A stretch of 64,000 bases of DNA from Hymenoscyphus infarciens (taxonomy: Eukaryota; Ascomycota; Leotiomycetes; Helotiales; Helotiaceae), in contig LLCB01000061.1 of the NCBI GenBank assembly GCA_001414345.1, forward strand, positions 62,001-126,000, written 5' to 3'. The notes under the pieces are model-generated. The model did no database searches and was not told where the DNA came from. It saw only the letters and a list, made by a program, of their open reading frames with translations. Shown here piece after piece: positions 1 through 13,489 of the stretch. Every line of letters starts with the position of its first letter. Position 1 is the first letter of the stretch. Position numbers and translations under genes: made by a program.

Positions 1-121
1 ATGGATGGGGATGGGTCAGGGTCAGGTTCAGGAACGGGAGGCGGAAAGACGCCATCCTTTGCCATGCAACTGCAACTGGCAACAACCTTAGCGGTAACCC
101 CAAGCTCAGAATACGGTGTAT
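1..121. other. GC-normal edge before the first RIP island
   Basis: Ordinary-composition sequence with CA and TG dinucleotides. It stops abruptly at about position 121, where AT-rich DNA starts. No gene can be called from so short a piece. Confidence 0.5.
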
Positions 122-257
122 AGATAGTAGAAGCACCGTTTTTTTTACTAAACCGTTTCTTACTATTTACTAACTATACACTATTAATAAGAGTAAACGT
201 TTCAAATTATAAGTAGTAAATTAGTATTTTATAGTAGATTTTTTATAACAATTATAT

Positions 258-380
258 TAAAATAAGCAGTTAATAAAATATATAGTTAAATATTATTTAA
301 GACGTTTAAAAAGGAAACTATTAATAATAAATAAGCAGTTAAGAAAACGTACTATTAAATATTATTTAAGTCGTTTATAA
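258..380 (+). repeat. Degenerate tandem duplication, two units
   Basis: Two adjacent units of about 60 bp share AATAAGCAGTTAA and, further on, TTAAATATTATTTAAG followed by CGTTTA. The first starts near 258 and the second near 326. It is a local duplication inside the RIP island, origin unknown. Confidence 0.6.
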
Positions 381-519
381 AGCAATCTAGTTTATAATTT
401 TATATAGTTAGAGTATAGTATATAAAGAGTTTATAGTAATATTACGTTTTAATAGTTTAAGAGGTCAACGGTTTAGAATTCTTAATAGTTTAAAGTCTTC
501 TTATTAGCTAGGCGAATTC

Positions 520-605
520 CAGCTACTCTAGCTTAGCCTAGCTCCTAGCTAGCTCTTAGCCAGCTTCCAGCTAGCTTCTAGCTAGCTCCTAGCTCCTAGC
601 TTAGA
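520..605. repeat. CTAGCT-type low-complexity array
   Basis: Imperfect run built from AGCTCCTAGCT, AGCTTCTAGCT and similar units. It is probably a simple repeat altered by RIP-type transitions. Confidence 0.6.
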
Positions 606-2789
606 TAATTATAAAGCTATTTATAAGAATCAGATATCCTAGTTAATATAAAGTAGCCGATTACTAGTGTTAATATCTAAGAAGTTAAATTCGCCTAAGT
701 TAAGTAATCTAGGCTATATTATATTATAAACTAGTACTATATATAATATCTTATTATATATCCTAATATTAGAAAGTCTAATATATTCGAATTAGCTAGA
801 GAGTTTATAGATAGAAATATTAAGAGTGTCGTCTACTCTAGATATATTAATAACTAGAGTAACTATAATAAAGAGACGGGTTTCTAGTTGCTTTATAAAT
901 TAAGTAGTAAAAATACTATTAATTCTTTTAATTAAGTTTCTATAGTAATAGATAAAGTCCCTTCTACGATAAACATAGCGCTTTTTACTATAAAAGTATT
1001 AGTAAAAAAGCGTAGAAAAGAAAGTATAATACTAGTAGTATTATAAAGGTTAAAACTTTACTAAGTCTTAAGGTCCTCTTAGGCCGCCTCCTAGGCTATA
1101 ACGTATCTTAACCTTAGACCTAAAAAAAGTCTACTCTAACTTTATTAGTAACTATAATATAAATATAAGATTTTATTATATATAAATATAGACGAAAGTA
1201 AGTATATTACTTTTATCTAAGTTTAGAATTATAAAACTATTACATTGTTATAATACAGCTTATTAGGTTTAAGAGTTACTAAGAGGTAGATAAGCGACGA
1301 GAGCTTAAAGAGTAGCGCTAAGAAAGGACTTTATAAAATCTCGACTTTTATAGTAGCTAAAGAGAAAGGAGAGAGTAATAGGTAGTTTACTTACTTAAAA
1401 TTATAAGCTAGCTTCTTATACTAATAGATAGAATAATTTCTAATACTAATAAGATTATAATAGTTATAATCCTAAGAATATATATTAATAAAGGCTTTTA
1501 TAAATACTTAATTTACCTTATCTACTTTAATTAAAAGTCAGAGACTAGTATAATAAAGAGAAGCTATATAGCTAATTACTACTAGATATATATAAGAGTA
1601 GTTAGATTAGATATCGCTAAGAGCTTTACTCTCTTCTTCTAAATCTATAGCTAGTTCTTATTCTAATTTAGAGAATAATATAGTAAATAAGCTAAGATAA
1701 TTAGTATAGAGACGTATAAATTACTAAGTTAAAGCTAGCTTATCTTACTTTATTATACCTAAAATAAGAAGGCGAGTAGTTATTTTAAAATTAACTTATA
1801 AAAATAGATCTCGTTCGAGATTTATATAATTAGTATTATAAATCAAGTTTTTAAATTTCCTATAAAGTACCTAATTAGATACCTATATATAAAGAGTAAG
1901 TAGAGGTTTAAAGACTTACTTATATATAAACTCCCTAGCCTAGACAGAATTAATCCTAGGAGTACTATATACTTCTATTATTTAAAAGAAATAAAGTCTA
2001 GTATAAGTATTTAGGCGAGCCTAGTCTTTATACATCTTAGCTCTACAAATAGTCTTTAAAGCCTTAGCTACTATAATACTACTACTACTAAAATCTATAG
2101 TATCTATATCTTCTAATACTAGATAGCTTAAGATCGTTACTACTAAGCCTCTATAGCTTACTAAGAGTAAAGGAACTAGTGTATTTCAAGGCGTACTCCT
2201 TAGATTAAGCTTAGCTAAGACTACTAATACTTTATATAAAGACTAGAATAGACGACAAGATATCTTAACTATAGCTTATAAATTTTGCCTATTTATAGCT
2301 AATAATTCATCTAAGAGAATAAGTATATTAGACTTAGTAATATATATATATACTATAATAATAGTATTAACTATAAAGTTTTAAGCTTAAGGATTCATAT
2401 CTAAGGTAATTCTAAAGACTTACTTAATTTCTTAAATAAAGAATAACCTAATATAGGATTCCTAGAGAAATACTCAAAGAAGTACTAGTATAATAATAGA
2501 CTATTAGTAATACTATTATATAGAATAAGAGCTAATATAATAGGCTAGTAATAGAAGGGATTACTATCTAGAAGAGAAAGGAATTCTCTTTAAAAGAGTA
2601 ATATATTTAACTAAAGCGTCTAGAGTAAGTATAGAATCCTTAAGTATAAAATATATTAATTTTATAATACTATTATACTTAGAGTACGCTAGATTAATTA
2701 GATTATATAGTATAAGATTAAGAGCTAGAGTTAAGTGCTTTATCGATAGAGGCTTAATAGAAATACCTATAAATAATTAGTAATAATTA

Positions 2790-2843
2790 GTAATAAATAA
2801 ACAAATAAATAAATAAATGAATAAATAAATAAATAAATAAATT
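2790..2843. repeat. (AAAT)n microsatellite with AATG variants
   Basis: Run of AAAT tetranucleotides with occasional AAAC and AATG units. Similar tracts occur at 6,365-6,440 and 7,026-7,063, which suggests a recurring component of one repeat family. Confidence 0.8.
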
Positions 2844-5820
2844 ACTTACTAGTTTAACTTATAAATTCCCACTACTAATTTAGACTTAGCTTAGCTTCTA
2901 TAGCCTTACGTTATCTAAGGACTTTATAGTAATATCAACTATTTAAAACAATATCGTAGTTAATTATATAGTATATTTCCTTTAGAATATTATAAAGCTA
3001 GTAAGAAATATTACCTCTAGAAGCTATAATACTAGCATTCTTATTAGCCCTTTTTATATCAGTAGTATAATTAAGAATAAAGATATAAACAATAGTTTTT
3101 ATACTATTAATCAACATCTTAATACTCTATTAAAGTTCTAAAATAGATTAGCTAAGTAACTTAAAGATATCTATAAGGTTATCTATAGAAAAGTTAGAAT
3201 TATAAACTTAGATTTTAGTAGATTACTTACTACTATATAGTCTAAGAGAAAGAGAGAGTATATTAATACAGCGATTACGTTCTTTATTAGTAAGCCTAGT
3301 AAAGAATAAATATATACTTATTAAAGATCTATTTATATTTTAATATAAACTAAAACTATTAGAGAAGTAAAGAAGAGGTATACTTAAAACTGGTTTTTAC
3401 TGCTTTTAAGAGCTTAATCTAGTAAGTAATTAATCTTAGTTATAATATTATAACTCTAGCTTAGCATATACTATATATAAAGTATTAAGAGAGTAGTATT
3501 ATATATTACTATTATTTATAGTCTCTTAAATCTAGTATATAAATCTAAGACCTTAGCTATTATAGTACTTATTTTAAGGCCTAAATTTACTCTAAAATAT
3601 ATAAAGAAAAGTAATTTAAACTATAGCTTAGTATACTACTAGTTTAAGAATATATGAAATGTTATTTTTAAAGATAACTAGTTCTTTAGATATAAGAGGT
3701 TAAGGAGCGCTAGATGTATTCTAAAGCTAAGAAAGCTACTTAAAGTATTATACTTTAATAGTAGTAGATCTAAGAGGTCCTCTATATTCCTAGATACTAT
3801 GATAATCTCTAGTAATTACTAGAATACGTCCTATATAAGTAGTATCTTAAGAAGTATAATAATAGTATCTAGGATTACTATAAAAGTAATTAACTAAATC
3901 AGAAAGACATATAGAGTATAGTAGTATATTATTAATAGCCTTATAGTATATAAACTCTTTAGAAGTACTTCTAATAGAAGAATACTATTAATCCCTCTCT
4001 TAGGTTTAAGAAGGAAGGTTAACGAAATAACTAAGTCTAGTATATAATTTAGTCCTAATTTCTAGTATAGAAAGAAAGGATTTAAAGAGCTTAACTAGAT
4101 TAAAGTAATATAGATTCTTAATAGTAGTTTCAATTAAGCCTTTATTAGCTATTATTTCGTCTTTATTAGTTTATTTTTCCTAATTTCAAAGAGTCTAAAG
4201 CTTATTAATATTTAAGAGGATTAGCTTCTTATATATCTTAAGTAATAGCATCTAAGTATTAAGCCTACGCTTAAGAGTGTTAATATTATTAAGAAGCTTC
4301 TTAATTAAAGAATAGTCTACTATAGATAATATTTCTCTAAGAGTAGTATAATAAGAGCAAGAAAGTCTAGTGGTTTTAGTCTATAAAGTAAATAGAAGTT
4401 AAAAATCTAAGAGTAAAGGAAGAGCTTTTTAACACTTTAAAGGAATAGGTTCTAAGTTATCTAAAAGTCTAAAGAGTAGTAGAGGGCCTAGAAGTAGTAG
4501 AGAGCCTAGAAGTGCTATTAAGAGAGAGGCTAGAGATAGTGTATTTATTACTAGAGATTAAGTAGCTATAGTAGCTAGAGAAAGAGTTTCTAGGGAATCT
4601 ATTTCTTTAATACTCTAAAGAGGAATATTAGTATTAAAATCGTTATTTTACTACTGCTAATAATCTAAAACCTTAGCTAGTTCTTAAAGCTAGGAGAAAG
4701 CTAGACTATTAATAATAGTATTACCTAATTTAGAGTCTATATCCTCTTTATACTTAAACAGCTACTTAACTGCTTTATTCTTATTTAAATCCTTTATTAA
4801 TTAGAAAATAAGCTATAGAATAATCTAGAAATAAGACTTATAATAATAGTAGTTCTATTATTATTATTATTATTTAATCTACTAGGAAAATTATAACTAG
4901 CTCTAAAGCTAGGCTCTTCTTCTTCTATATAAGGTTATTTAAAGAGGCCTACTATAGTAGGTAATAAAGTTTAATAGAGCGAGGCAAGCTTATTAGAGTC
5001 TAACTTAGATTTACTAGGTCTCTAGACTATATAACTACCTAATATTACTATAATATACATATTAAGCGTATAGTATTACTACTATAGTATAGATAAGTCG
5101 TAATAGAGAGGTAAACTAGAGAGGTAAAATAGAGAGGTTACTATAAGTAACCTTAAAACTCTAATTTTAAGTCTTATTAACTACTCTATATAATTTCAAA
5201 TTACTATAACTTTAGAATATAAGATTTAAAGATGCTTAAAAGTATATTTAATATTTTAAGAAAAGATATTAATATATAAAAAAATTTAATTTATTAATTA
5301 AAATTATAATCTTAAGGCCTTTAAAGTTATAATCTCTTACCTCTTTATAAATACTTATAAATCCTAACTTAACTATTTAAAGTTACTTTTAAATTTAACT
5401 TTAAGACTATAAGTAATCTTTTTAGATTATTACTTAATACTCTAAAGATAATTCGAGGTTTCTAGTCTAACTTTAGTAATAATTTAGATGTCTATTTATT
5501 AGATTTATTTAGTATAGATAGAATAATTAGCTTAATAGATTTTAGCAAAGTGTTAAGTGATTTCTACTTCTATATTATAGGACTAGAAGTATTAGAATTA
5601 TATCTTATATAAAGCGTATTTTATATAAGATAGTTATAGAAATACTAATACTAGCTAGAACCTATTTCTAATTTTAGAATAAAATATATAAGCTAAGAAT
5701 GTTATAAGTATAATAGTTGTTATAAAAAGGGGTATAATATAAGTAAAATAGATAGCTAAAGCAAGAGTATTATCTACTATATAAATCTACTAAAAACTCT
5801 ATATATAGTGAGAATAATTA

Positions 5821-5880
5821 AAAAAGCGATAATAAAAAGCGATAATAAAAAGCGATAATAAAAAGCAATAATAAAAAGCA
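5821..5880. repeat. 13-bp tandem repeat, about 4.6 copies
   Basis: Four consecutive copies of AAAAAGCGATAAT plus a partial fifth. The last full unit differs by one transition (AAAAAGCAATAAT). Its function is unknown. Confidence 0.85.
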
Positions 5881-6364
5881 AATAGGTATAGTAGAGATAT
5901 ACGAAAGGGAAATAAAAAAGAAAGATTAACTAGAACTAGTATTTCTAGTAGTAGAAGGTCTACTAGTTATTTCAGCTAAAGCTAGGTCGATATTAGAGTT
6001 AGAGAGAGCTAGAGTAATAGTTTAGAGTCTCTTAGAAGAAGGAAGGTCGGTATTATTCATTCTATATTATAATTAGTTTAATCTAGTAATTAGTTACTTA
6101 ACTTACCTAGTAAGCCTAGACAAATCCTTCTTAGTCTTCTTAGCCTTCTCTCTAGTAGTAATACTAAAAGCCTCGACAAAGTTCTCTCGTTCTACTTTAT
6201 TAAATAATCTATATAAAAACATAGTATTATAAAAGTTAAATATAACTTAACGCTTAGAGATAAAGGCTAACTTCTTCTTCTCTAGTATAGCGAGTATTAT
6301 ATTAATATAAACCCTTATTTCTAAAAGTAGCTCGTAGTAAATTTCTATAATAGATAAGTTAGAA

Positions 6365-6440
6365 TAATGAATAAATGAATGAATAAATGAATAAATGAAT
6401 AAATAAATAAATAAATAAATGAATAAATAAGTAAATAAGT
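6365..6440. repeat. (AATG)/(AAAT)n microsatellite
   Basis: Interleaved AATG and AAAT tetranucleotides ending in AAGTAAAT units, close in make-up to the tract at 2,790. Confidence 0.8.
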
Positions 6441-7025
6441 TACTTACTCTTATAAAAGAATTTCTCTAACTCCTCTAACTTATTAAAGTTAATAAACTTA
6501 CTAATCTTATACTAGATAGTAAGGAAATTCTTCTTATTAAAGGAGGATTTAAAATAATTCTTAATAGTAGTTTAAGAGAGAGATAGCTTAATAAGAAAGA
6601 GTATCTACTTAATAGTAGCTTAGTAGTATACCTAGAAATCAAGTAAATTAGAAGACTTATAGCTAAGTATCTAGAAGAAAAGTAAGGCTTACCTCGTATA
6701 TCTTAAGAGTATTACTCTTAAATGTCTTATATCTATCTTATGCTTTTTTTAAGACGAAAGTAGTCTTAGTAGATTCCTAAGTTATATTAATACTAGGAAA
6801 TCGCTTTTTAAAGTAAGCTTACTACTTATTAAGATATATTCTATATAAGAACGTATTAAATCGGAAATCTCGGTCTAGGAGTTTCTATTTCTCGTTATCT
6901 GCTTATACTTTATTAGTAGGTAGTAGTATAGCCTTATAAGATCTAGACTTTCTCTTAGGTAGATTAGTATAAGTCTTGTATAAATTATTATAATAAGCCT
7001 AGTAAACTTATTAGTTATATAGTTA

Positions 7026-7063
7026 TTTAAGTAAATAAGTAAATAAGTAACTAAGTAAATAAT
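7026..7063. repeat. (AAGTAAAT)n microsatellite
   Basis: Short run of alternating AAGT and AAAT units, related to the end of the 6,365-6,440 tract. Confidence 0.7.
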
Positions 7064-7660
7064 TTAATAAAGAAATAATAAGATAAATTTAAGTATTTAT
7101 TTAATTAAATATCTAATAAATTACTAGATTAAAAAGAGTATAATATACCTAAGCTATAGTAGAGCTATCTAGAAGGAAGAGAGAAGGGTCTTTAGTGAAG
7201 TTAAATAGGTCTAGATTAGCACCGGGAGAAGTGAGTTAGTAGGCTATTGTTTAGGCGAATCAGCTAGGTCCTTGTTAGAAAGAGGCTTTCGCTTACACTT
7301 AGTAATTATTAAGATTTAGGACAATTAGATAGCTAGGGTCAGGTAGAGTTGTAAATAGCTTTACTCTAGACGGGAATTAGTAATACTAAGTTCAGAAGTA
7401 GGGTTATAGTCGTATACCGGTTTAAAATTTCTAGCAGTCTATTCTATAACTAGTTTAGTAGATCTTACTACTTACTATTTTAAACTGATAAATAACCGTA
7501 GGTCTACTACTTAATTCCGAATCTCCGTTATCATATATAGTAGTTAAGGCCTTAAATAACTATTACCTAATAAACTGTCTCTAAACCATTAACATTTTTA
7601 AACTATTTAAAAGTTTAACAGCTATAATTTTACACTATACATTCTTATTTACTATCTCCT

Positions 7661-8356
7661 TACTACTAATACCCTTAAACCATCTCCCTACAGTTTTCTG
7701 ATTTGGCTGTCACCGCTAAGGAAGTTTTCTGCGGAGGGAAAATTCAGGTGGAGCTTGCCCCTCTTGGTCATGGATCCTGGGAACCAACGACGAGAGTATT
7801 TAATGCTTAAAGCCTCGCGAGCCCAGCGACGACATGTGAATATATTTGGATCATTCTCATTACAGAGTATACCTACCTATATACTCTGCCTAGGCATACG
7901 AAGCAAATAAGAAGCCCTTCTTCACTCCGCCCTCCTCCTCAGCATCCCCCTCCTCAGCATCCCCCCCTCACCTCAGCACTCACTATCACTGTCACTGTCA
8001 CTGTCACTGTCTTAGCTGCCCCCTATCCAGGATCTCTTATCTCGTTCCTCGGCAGATAACCCATCCACACGGTACGTACGGCTAAGGCTCTGCTCACTGC
8101 AGCGGCCAGCTCCCGAAGGAGATCCCTCACCTCAGTCATACGAGTACCTCGTACCTCGTTTGGTTCAGTACGAGCCTAGGTGTGTTGTATGCACTTGGGA
8201 CGAAACCGCCATCGTCTTTCTTTCAATCTCTAGATATCACCATAGTGCTGATCCGCTGCTTCAGCTCCCGTCTACTCAGCTTAGTTTAGACGTCACACCA
8301 CTCCAGCTACACTGCCTACCTTACTACTACCATCCCCACCTCCCTCCCGCTGCCCA

Positions 8357-8394
<38 letters not shown>

Positions 8395-8895
8395 ACCTAC
8401 ATCTCCCCTCGTACACCGCGTCAGCAGGAACCCGGGAAGAAGCAATAACTGCCCGAGAGAGATCTGGTGCTCCCAGACCGCTGCATTGCCGCATACCACG
8501 GAAAATCACATTATCTTGCTTATCGCTCCTATCAAAGCAAGGGGCTAGTTGCCTCACCGTCGCTCGAGAAACGGTCGGACTGCACTCTGCATAGACTCAC
8601 AGATAGGAAATCTTGTGTACTATCGGCCAACCGAGCGTGGTTGTGTCCTCAGAGATTAGGAGCTGCTAGAGCTAATAGCGTTGTCTCGGTAAGCAGTAAC
8701 TCCGTAGAGTTTGATATCCCAGAGTGGCCAGGCCAAAACAGCATTCATAACAGACTTCCGTTGTTGTTGTTGTTGATATCAAGGCCCACCTCTCTCTCCC
8801 CTTCCCTTTCACCCTCACTTGGTGACTCTTCTTTCAACCCCGCGGATTCACGCAAGAACCGCTCCAACTTCGTACACATATTTTGCCTGCCCATC
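7661..8895 (+). other. GC-normal 5' flank of the glutamate dehydrogenase gene
   Basis: No supported gene. It holds simple repeats: a (CACTGT)n run at about 7,986-8,011, a 7-bp CCTACTG repeat at about 8,357-8,393 and a (TTG)n run at 8,760-8,775. Several open frames here are short and low-complexity, and I judge them non-coding. The pyrimidine-rich stretch at 8,780-8,830, just upstream of the first start codon, fits a fungal promoter or leader. Confidence 0.6.
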
Positions 8896-11800
8896 ATGGC
8901 CAAAACTCTTACCTTAAACACTGCTGACCTGCTTGGTTCGCCAGTCGCCTTCCCAGAATACCACGAACCAATTGATATCTTTTGTCCTCCAATTGACTTC
9001 TCCGAATACCTCGAACCCATCGACATCATGGCAGACACCCACGGTCCTGCCCACAAGCTGGTAGACCAGGTCTCGAGAACTCCTGGTCGCCAACCCTCTC
9101 CTCAACCCGCACACTTCAGCATACCATACAAGAACCTCGGTGGCAATGGCAATGGGCACCGCACTCTGCGTTCTGCCACGGTTGGCTACATTGCACCCGA
9201 GTTCAAGGGCAAGCAGGCACAAATGGCCGAAGGTGAGTGTGTGCAAGAGTCAAACACTGAGCAGCAACTAACAAATTGCAGTCAAGGGACTCATTGAAGA
9301 AGGCGGTTGGATCCCATCAGAGCTCATCAACACCCAAATCAATTGGTTCTACAACGAACTCGGCATTGACGACGTATACTTCCAAACCGAAAATGTCAAG
9401 GCCATCGTCTCCAACATTACCTCCCTTTATGCGGCCAAAATATCGGCTTATGCCAGAGAAGACAAGGTCCAGGAGATTCGATTGGACATGGAGGCGGTAG
9501 ACCACGCAATCTATATCGATACAAGTGAGCCTGGTATCAGCAGAATTGATGGTCCACGTTACGAACATAGAATTGAAAGCAAGTACCTCGACGCTTCAGC
9601 TTCCGGTAACAATGTCTACCGTGTCGAGACATTCAGATCCCCGTACAACTTGACAAGCACCACTCAATCGAGAACCACGATGCGTTGTTATTTCGTCTAC
9701 CAATGTATGTTTGTTGACTCGAATCCATCTCCTCAGGAGACCAGGCTGGAGCTCATCTCCGACCGCATGTTCCTCGCTAAAGCCACGAGCAACACCAAAC
9801 AAATATACCAGGAGATTATTGAACTTGCGGTTGCCAGAACAGGACCTGTCATCGAAGTCTTTGACATTGAAGGTTCCAAGGAGGTTCGTCTTGTTGTAGC
9901 GTTCCGTCGTCGAACTGCAACTGGAATGTTCAGTGCGCTTTCTCATCTTTACCATTCCTATGGTTCGTTACCCCACCTTACCCCGCCATTTTTTATCTTG
10001 AAGCTGATCACGGGTTACAGGGGTCACGAGCTCAAGAAAATATGTCGAGCAATTCTCCAATGGCATTACAGTCATTTGTCTTTATCTCAAGCCTGCACCC
10101 ATCGCCGAGACTTCGACAAGATTTCCTCCCCTCCACCAGTCGATTCATCAAATCACCAAGGAGATCTCTCTGCTTTACTGCATCCCTCAAAACAAATTCC
10201 AGTCACTCTTTGCTAGTGGTAGGTTGAGCTTGCAAGAGACTATCTACGGGCATTGTCTCTGGGTGTTTGTTCAACATTTCTTGAATCGTCTTGGTATGTA
10301 CACCTTAAAATACCCCTGGTTTCTGCTTGGTCCATCACGGCCCCTTTATTTGAAGTTTAAGCTAACAACACATAGGTTCGGAATACTCCTCGCTCGTATC
10401 TGCACTAGACACGTCAAACAGTCTTCACATTGAGATTTTGTCAAAAATCAAGCGCCGATTGAGAACTGAGACTTTCACAGCCGCCTACATTGCTGAAATC
10501 ATCCATTCGCAACCGGGGCTTGTCAAGTCACTATATGCATCATTCGCCAGCACTCATCTTGCATTTGCACCAGGTCACGAGGATGATTTTATTCCTCCCA
10601 CCCCATCGGCTGAGGTCTTGTCAGATAACCAACTCAAGGAATTGATCTCCCGAACGGTTGCCAACGAGCACGAGGAGATGGTCATGACTGCCTTCCGAAT
10701 CTTCAACAATGCTCTTCTCAAGACCAATTTCTACACACCAACGAAGGTCGCTCTCAGTTTCCGCCTAAATCCATCGTTCCTTCCCGAACTCGAGTACCCA
10801 CAGCCGCTATATGGTATGTTCTTGGTAATCAGCTCGGAGTCTCGTGGTTTCCACCTCCGTTTCCGAGATATTGCCAGAGGTGGTATTCGCATTGTCAAGT
10901 CGCGAAACAAGGAGGCCTATTCTATCAATGCTCGACGAATGTTTGATGAGAACTATGGTCTTGCAAACACACAACAACGCAAGAACAAGGATATCCCCGA
11001 AGGCGGCTCCAAAGGGGTCATTCTTCTTGATGCTGCACACCAAGACAAGGGTTCAGTCGCATTCGAGAAATATATTGATAGTATCATGGACCTCCTCCTG
11101 CCACCCACCTCTCCTGGCATCAAGAACCCTATCGTCGATTTGTATGGGAAGCAAGAGATTCTTTTCATGGGGCCTGATGAGAATACCGCCGACCTTGTTG
11201 ACTGGGCTACTGAGCATGCGCGAAAGCGTTCTGCTCCGTGGTGGAAGTCATTCTTCACTGGAAAGTCACCAAAGCTCGGTGGTATTCCTCACGATGAGTA
11301 TGGTATGACTACTCTATCCGTTCGTGAATACATCAAGGGTATTTACCGAAAGCTCGAGTTGGACCCTAGCAAGATTCGAAAGATGCAGACTGGAGGACCT
11401 GATGGTGATCTTGGAAGCAACGAAATCTTGCTCAGCAACGAGAAGTACACTTCGATTGTTGACGGGTCTGGTGTTCTCGTTGATCCCAACGGAATAAACC
11501 ACGAAGAGCTTGTTCGCTTGGCCAAGAAACGTGTCATGATTTCCGAATTTGACATCAGCAAGCTTTCAAAGGCTGGATATCGAGTCCTTGTCGACGAGAT
11601 CAATGTCAAGCTTCCCACCGGAGAACTTGTCACCAACGGAACCGTCTTCCGTAACACCTTCCACCTTCGTGAGACTGGTTTCACCGACTCCTTTGTTCCA
11701 TGTGGTGGTCGCCCCGAGTCCATCGACCTCGCTAGTGTTGGAAAGCTCATCAAGAACGGCAAATCCACCATTCCATACATTGTCGAGGGAGCCAATCTCT

Positions 11801-12439
11801 TCATCACCCAAGATGCCAAACTTCGTCTCGAGGCTGCAGGCTGTATTCTCTTCAAGGATGCTAGTGCAAACAAGGGAGGTGTCACCTCCTCATCACTCGA
11901 GGTTCTGGCCAGTTTGAGTTTCGATGACGCCGGCTTCGTTGAAAACATGTGCGTCAGCAACGGTGGTCAAATACCAGCATTCTACAAGGCATACGTTAAG
12001 GGTGTCCAAGAAATCATCAAGGAGAACGCCAGACTTGAATTCGAAGCCATCTGGCGCGAGCACAAGAAAACCAAGATCCCACGAAGCACACTCAGCGACA
12101 CCCTCAGTATTGCCATCACCAAGCTCGACGAGGAGTTGCAAAAGACGGACCTCTGGAAGAACGAGTCACTCCGACGATCCGTTTTGGAGGATGCTCTCCC
12201 TCACCTCTTGCTTGAGAAGATTGGCTTGGATTTGATCGTTGAGCGGGTTCCGGACAATTATTTGAGAGCTATCTTTGGGTCTTACCTTGCTTCGAGATTC
12301 GTTTACGAGTTTGGGAGCTCGCCTAGTCAATTTGCTTTCTTTGATTTGTAAGTTTCTTCCTCACCCTGTCCTTGAGTCTTTGAGATTCAACTACTAACGT
12401 TGTTATAGCATGTCGAAACGCATGGCAAAACTTCAATAG
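8896..12439 (+). CDS. gdh2: NAD-specific glutamate dehydrogenase, large fungal type
   Basis: Catabolic enzyme that oxidatively deaminates glutamate to 2-oxoglutarate and ammonium with NAD. Five exons: 8896-9232, 9282-9962, 10021-10293, 10376-12347 and 12409-12439, giving 1,097 residues, close to the roughly 1,050 of the fungal large-type enzyme. All four introns have GT..AG ends and restore one frame. The catalytic half holds the glutamate-binding segment FRDIARGGIR, the EGGSKG motif with the likely catalytic lysine near residue 643, and the Rossmann signature GGPDGDLGSN near 769-779. The tiny last exon (stop at 12437-12439) is inferred from a good donor at 12,348 and acceptor at 12,408; without it the protein ends at once after FFDL. 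A second in-frame ATG at 9028 (MADTHGPAHK) resembles the usual family N-terminus and may be the true start, which would give 1,053 residues. The gene is isolated between two RIP islands yet intact. Confidence 0.93.
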
Positions 12440-13370
12440 ACTGACGCACGCATGGTTTCTTTGATTCTGGATGGGAAAAGTGATGACTTTTTTGCCTTAC
12501 TGATGCTAGTGCTGGGAGGGATATGATGACTTGCGATACTTGACATTGGACCGGCGTTTTTCGTGAATTGATGGTGGAGCTATATACTCGGCCACTCTGA
12601 ATTGAGGGGCTTGATTTGGGGTGATGGGGGAGTCTTCTGATACTTTTTCCGACTTTTCCTTTCTTTATATTGTTCCAATTTCGCATTACGTACGTTTGTT
12701 TTTTTTTTTCTCCCGGTGGGGCATGATAGAGAAAAGTCACTTGTGTACTTTGGGTCTTCATGATGTGCTTTTGAGTGTGTGCTAGACTTTTCAAACTGCC
12801 ATTGCAACTCCCATTGCAACAGAGTATGGAAATTGACGTTTGAACTTGAGGAGTTCTTGGAGGGGGGTTATGGGTAGATGGGTAGATGGGTATGCTTGAT
12901 TTGAATTGAGGTGTGGTGATGGGATAGATGGGTAATGGGTGCATAAAAAGGTGTTTTTAACTTGGGAGATAAACTTTAATTGGGCTTGAGCATGGGGTGG
13001 CGTTGATAGACTTTGCGGACAGAGGAGGAATAGACGTGAGCGCGTGTTTTAATTTTGAATTGATATCAATACATTCTCTGGATTGTCTTTTTGAGTGTGC
13101 GGCTTTGATATATGATGTGCACTTGAGAGGAGTACCTACTTTGATCAAGGAGCTTAGCTTACTTAGCTTACTTAGCTAGCTAGTTACCTGGATCTTGTCG
13201 TCGGAGTGGTGGTAAAGAAGAAGTGGAAGGAAGTGTTATGTCTTTTTTCTTTTTTCTCTTTCTATACGTGGTAGGAGATTTGAGGAGGTATGGGGAGATA
13301 TGGGGAGAGAGGGGGAGGTTATGTGAATAAAACCTATTTAGCTTATTTTCTCGCTTAAACACACCTTTCT
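12440..13370. other. 3' flank of glutamate dehydrogenase up to RIP island 2
   Basis: No supported gene. T-rich on the plus strand, with short low-complexity frames only. The sequence keeps CA/TG dinucleotides until about 13,370 and then turns AT-rich within some tens of bases. Confidence 0.6.
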
Positions 13371-13489
13371 TTCTTACGTCTACTATTCATACATTCCATC
13401 ACCTCAAGTATTATTACATGAAAAGTACTAGAAAAGAACGCTTTATCTCTAGGAATTATCATCTCTCTTATAATCTATGATTTATTAGT

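Larger units (their letters stand above)
122..7660. repeat. RIP-degraded AT-rich island 1
   Basis: About 7.5 kb of strongly AT-biased DNA, rich in TA and almost without CA/TG, with no ORF of 60 codons. This matches repeat-induced point mutation (C to T at CpA in duplicated DNA), known from Pezizomycotina. The source repeats are presumably transposons, but I could not read a clear protein remnant here, unlike in the second island. Both borders are sharp: position 121 on the left and about 7,650-7,690 on the right, where the sequence becomes GC-normal within tens of bases. Confidence 0.85.

Noticed and set aside
8160..8594. 144-codon plus-strand ORF upstream of glutamate dehydrogenase
   Set aside because: Much of it translates the CCTACTG microsatellite and pyrimidine-rich leader; no family features.
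11343..11960. 205-codon minus-strand ORF within glutamate dehydrogenase
   Set aside because: Lies wholly inside a strongly conserved catalytic exon on the other strand.
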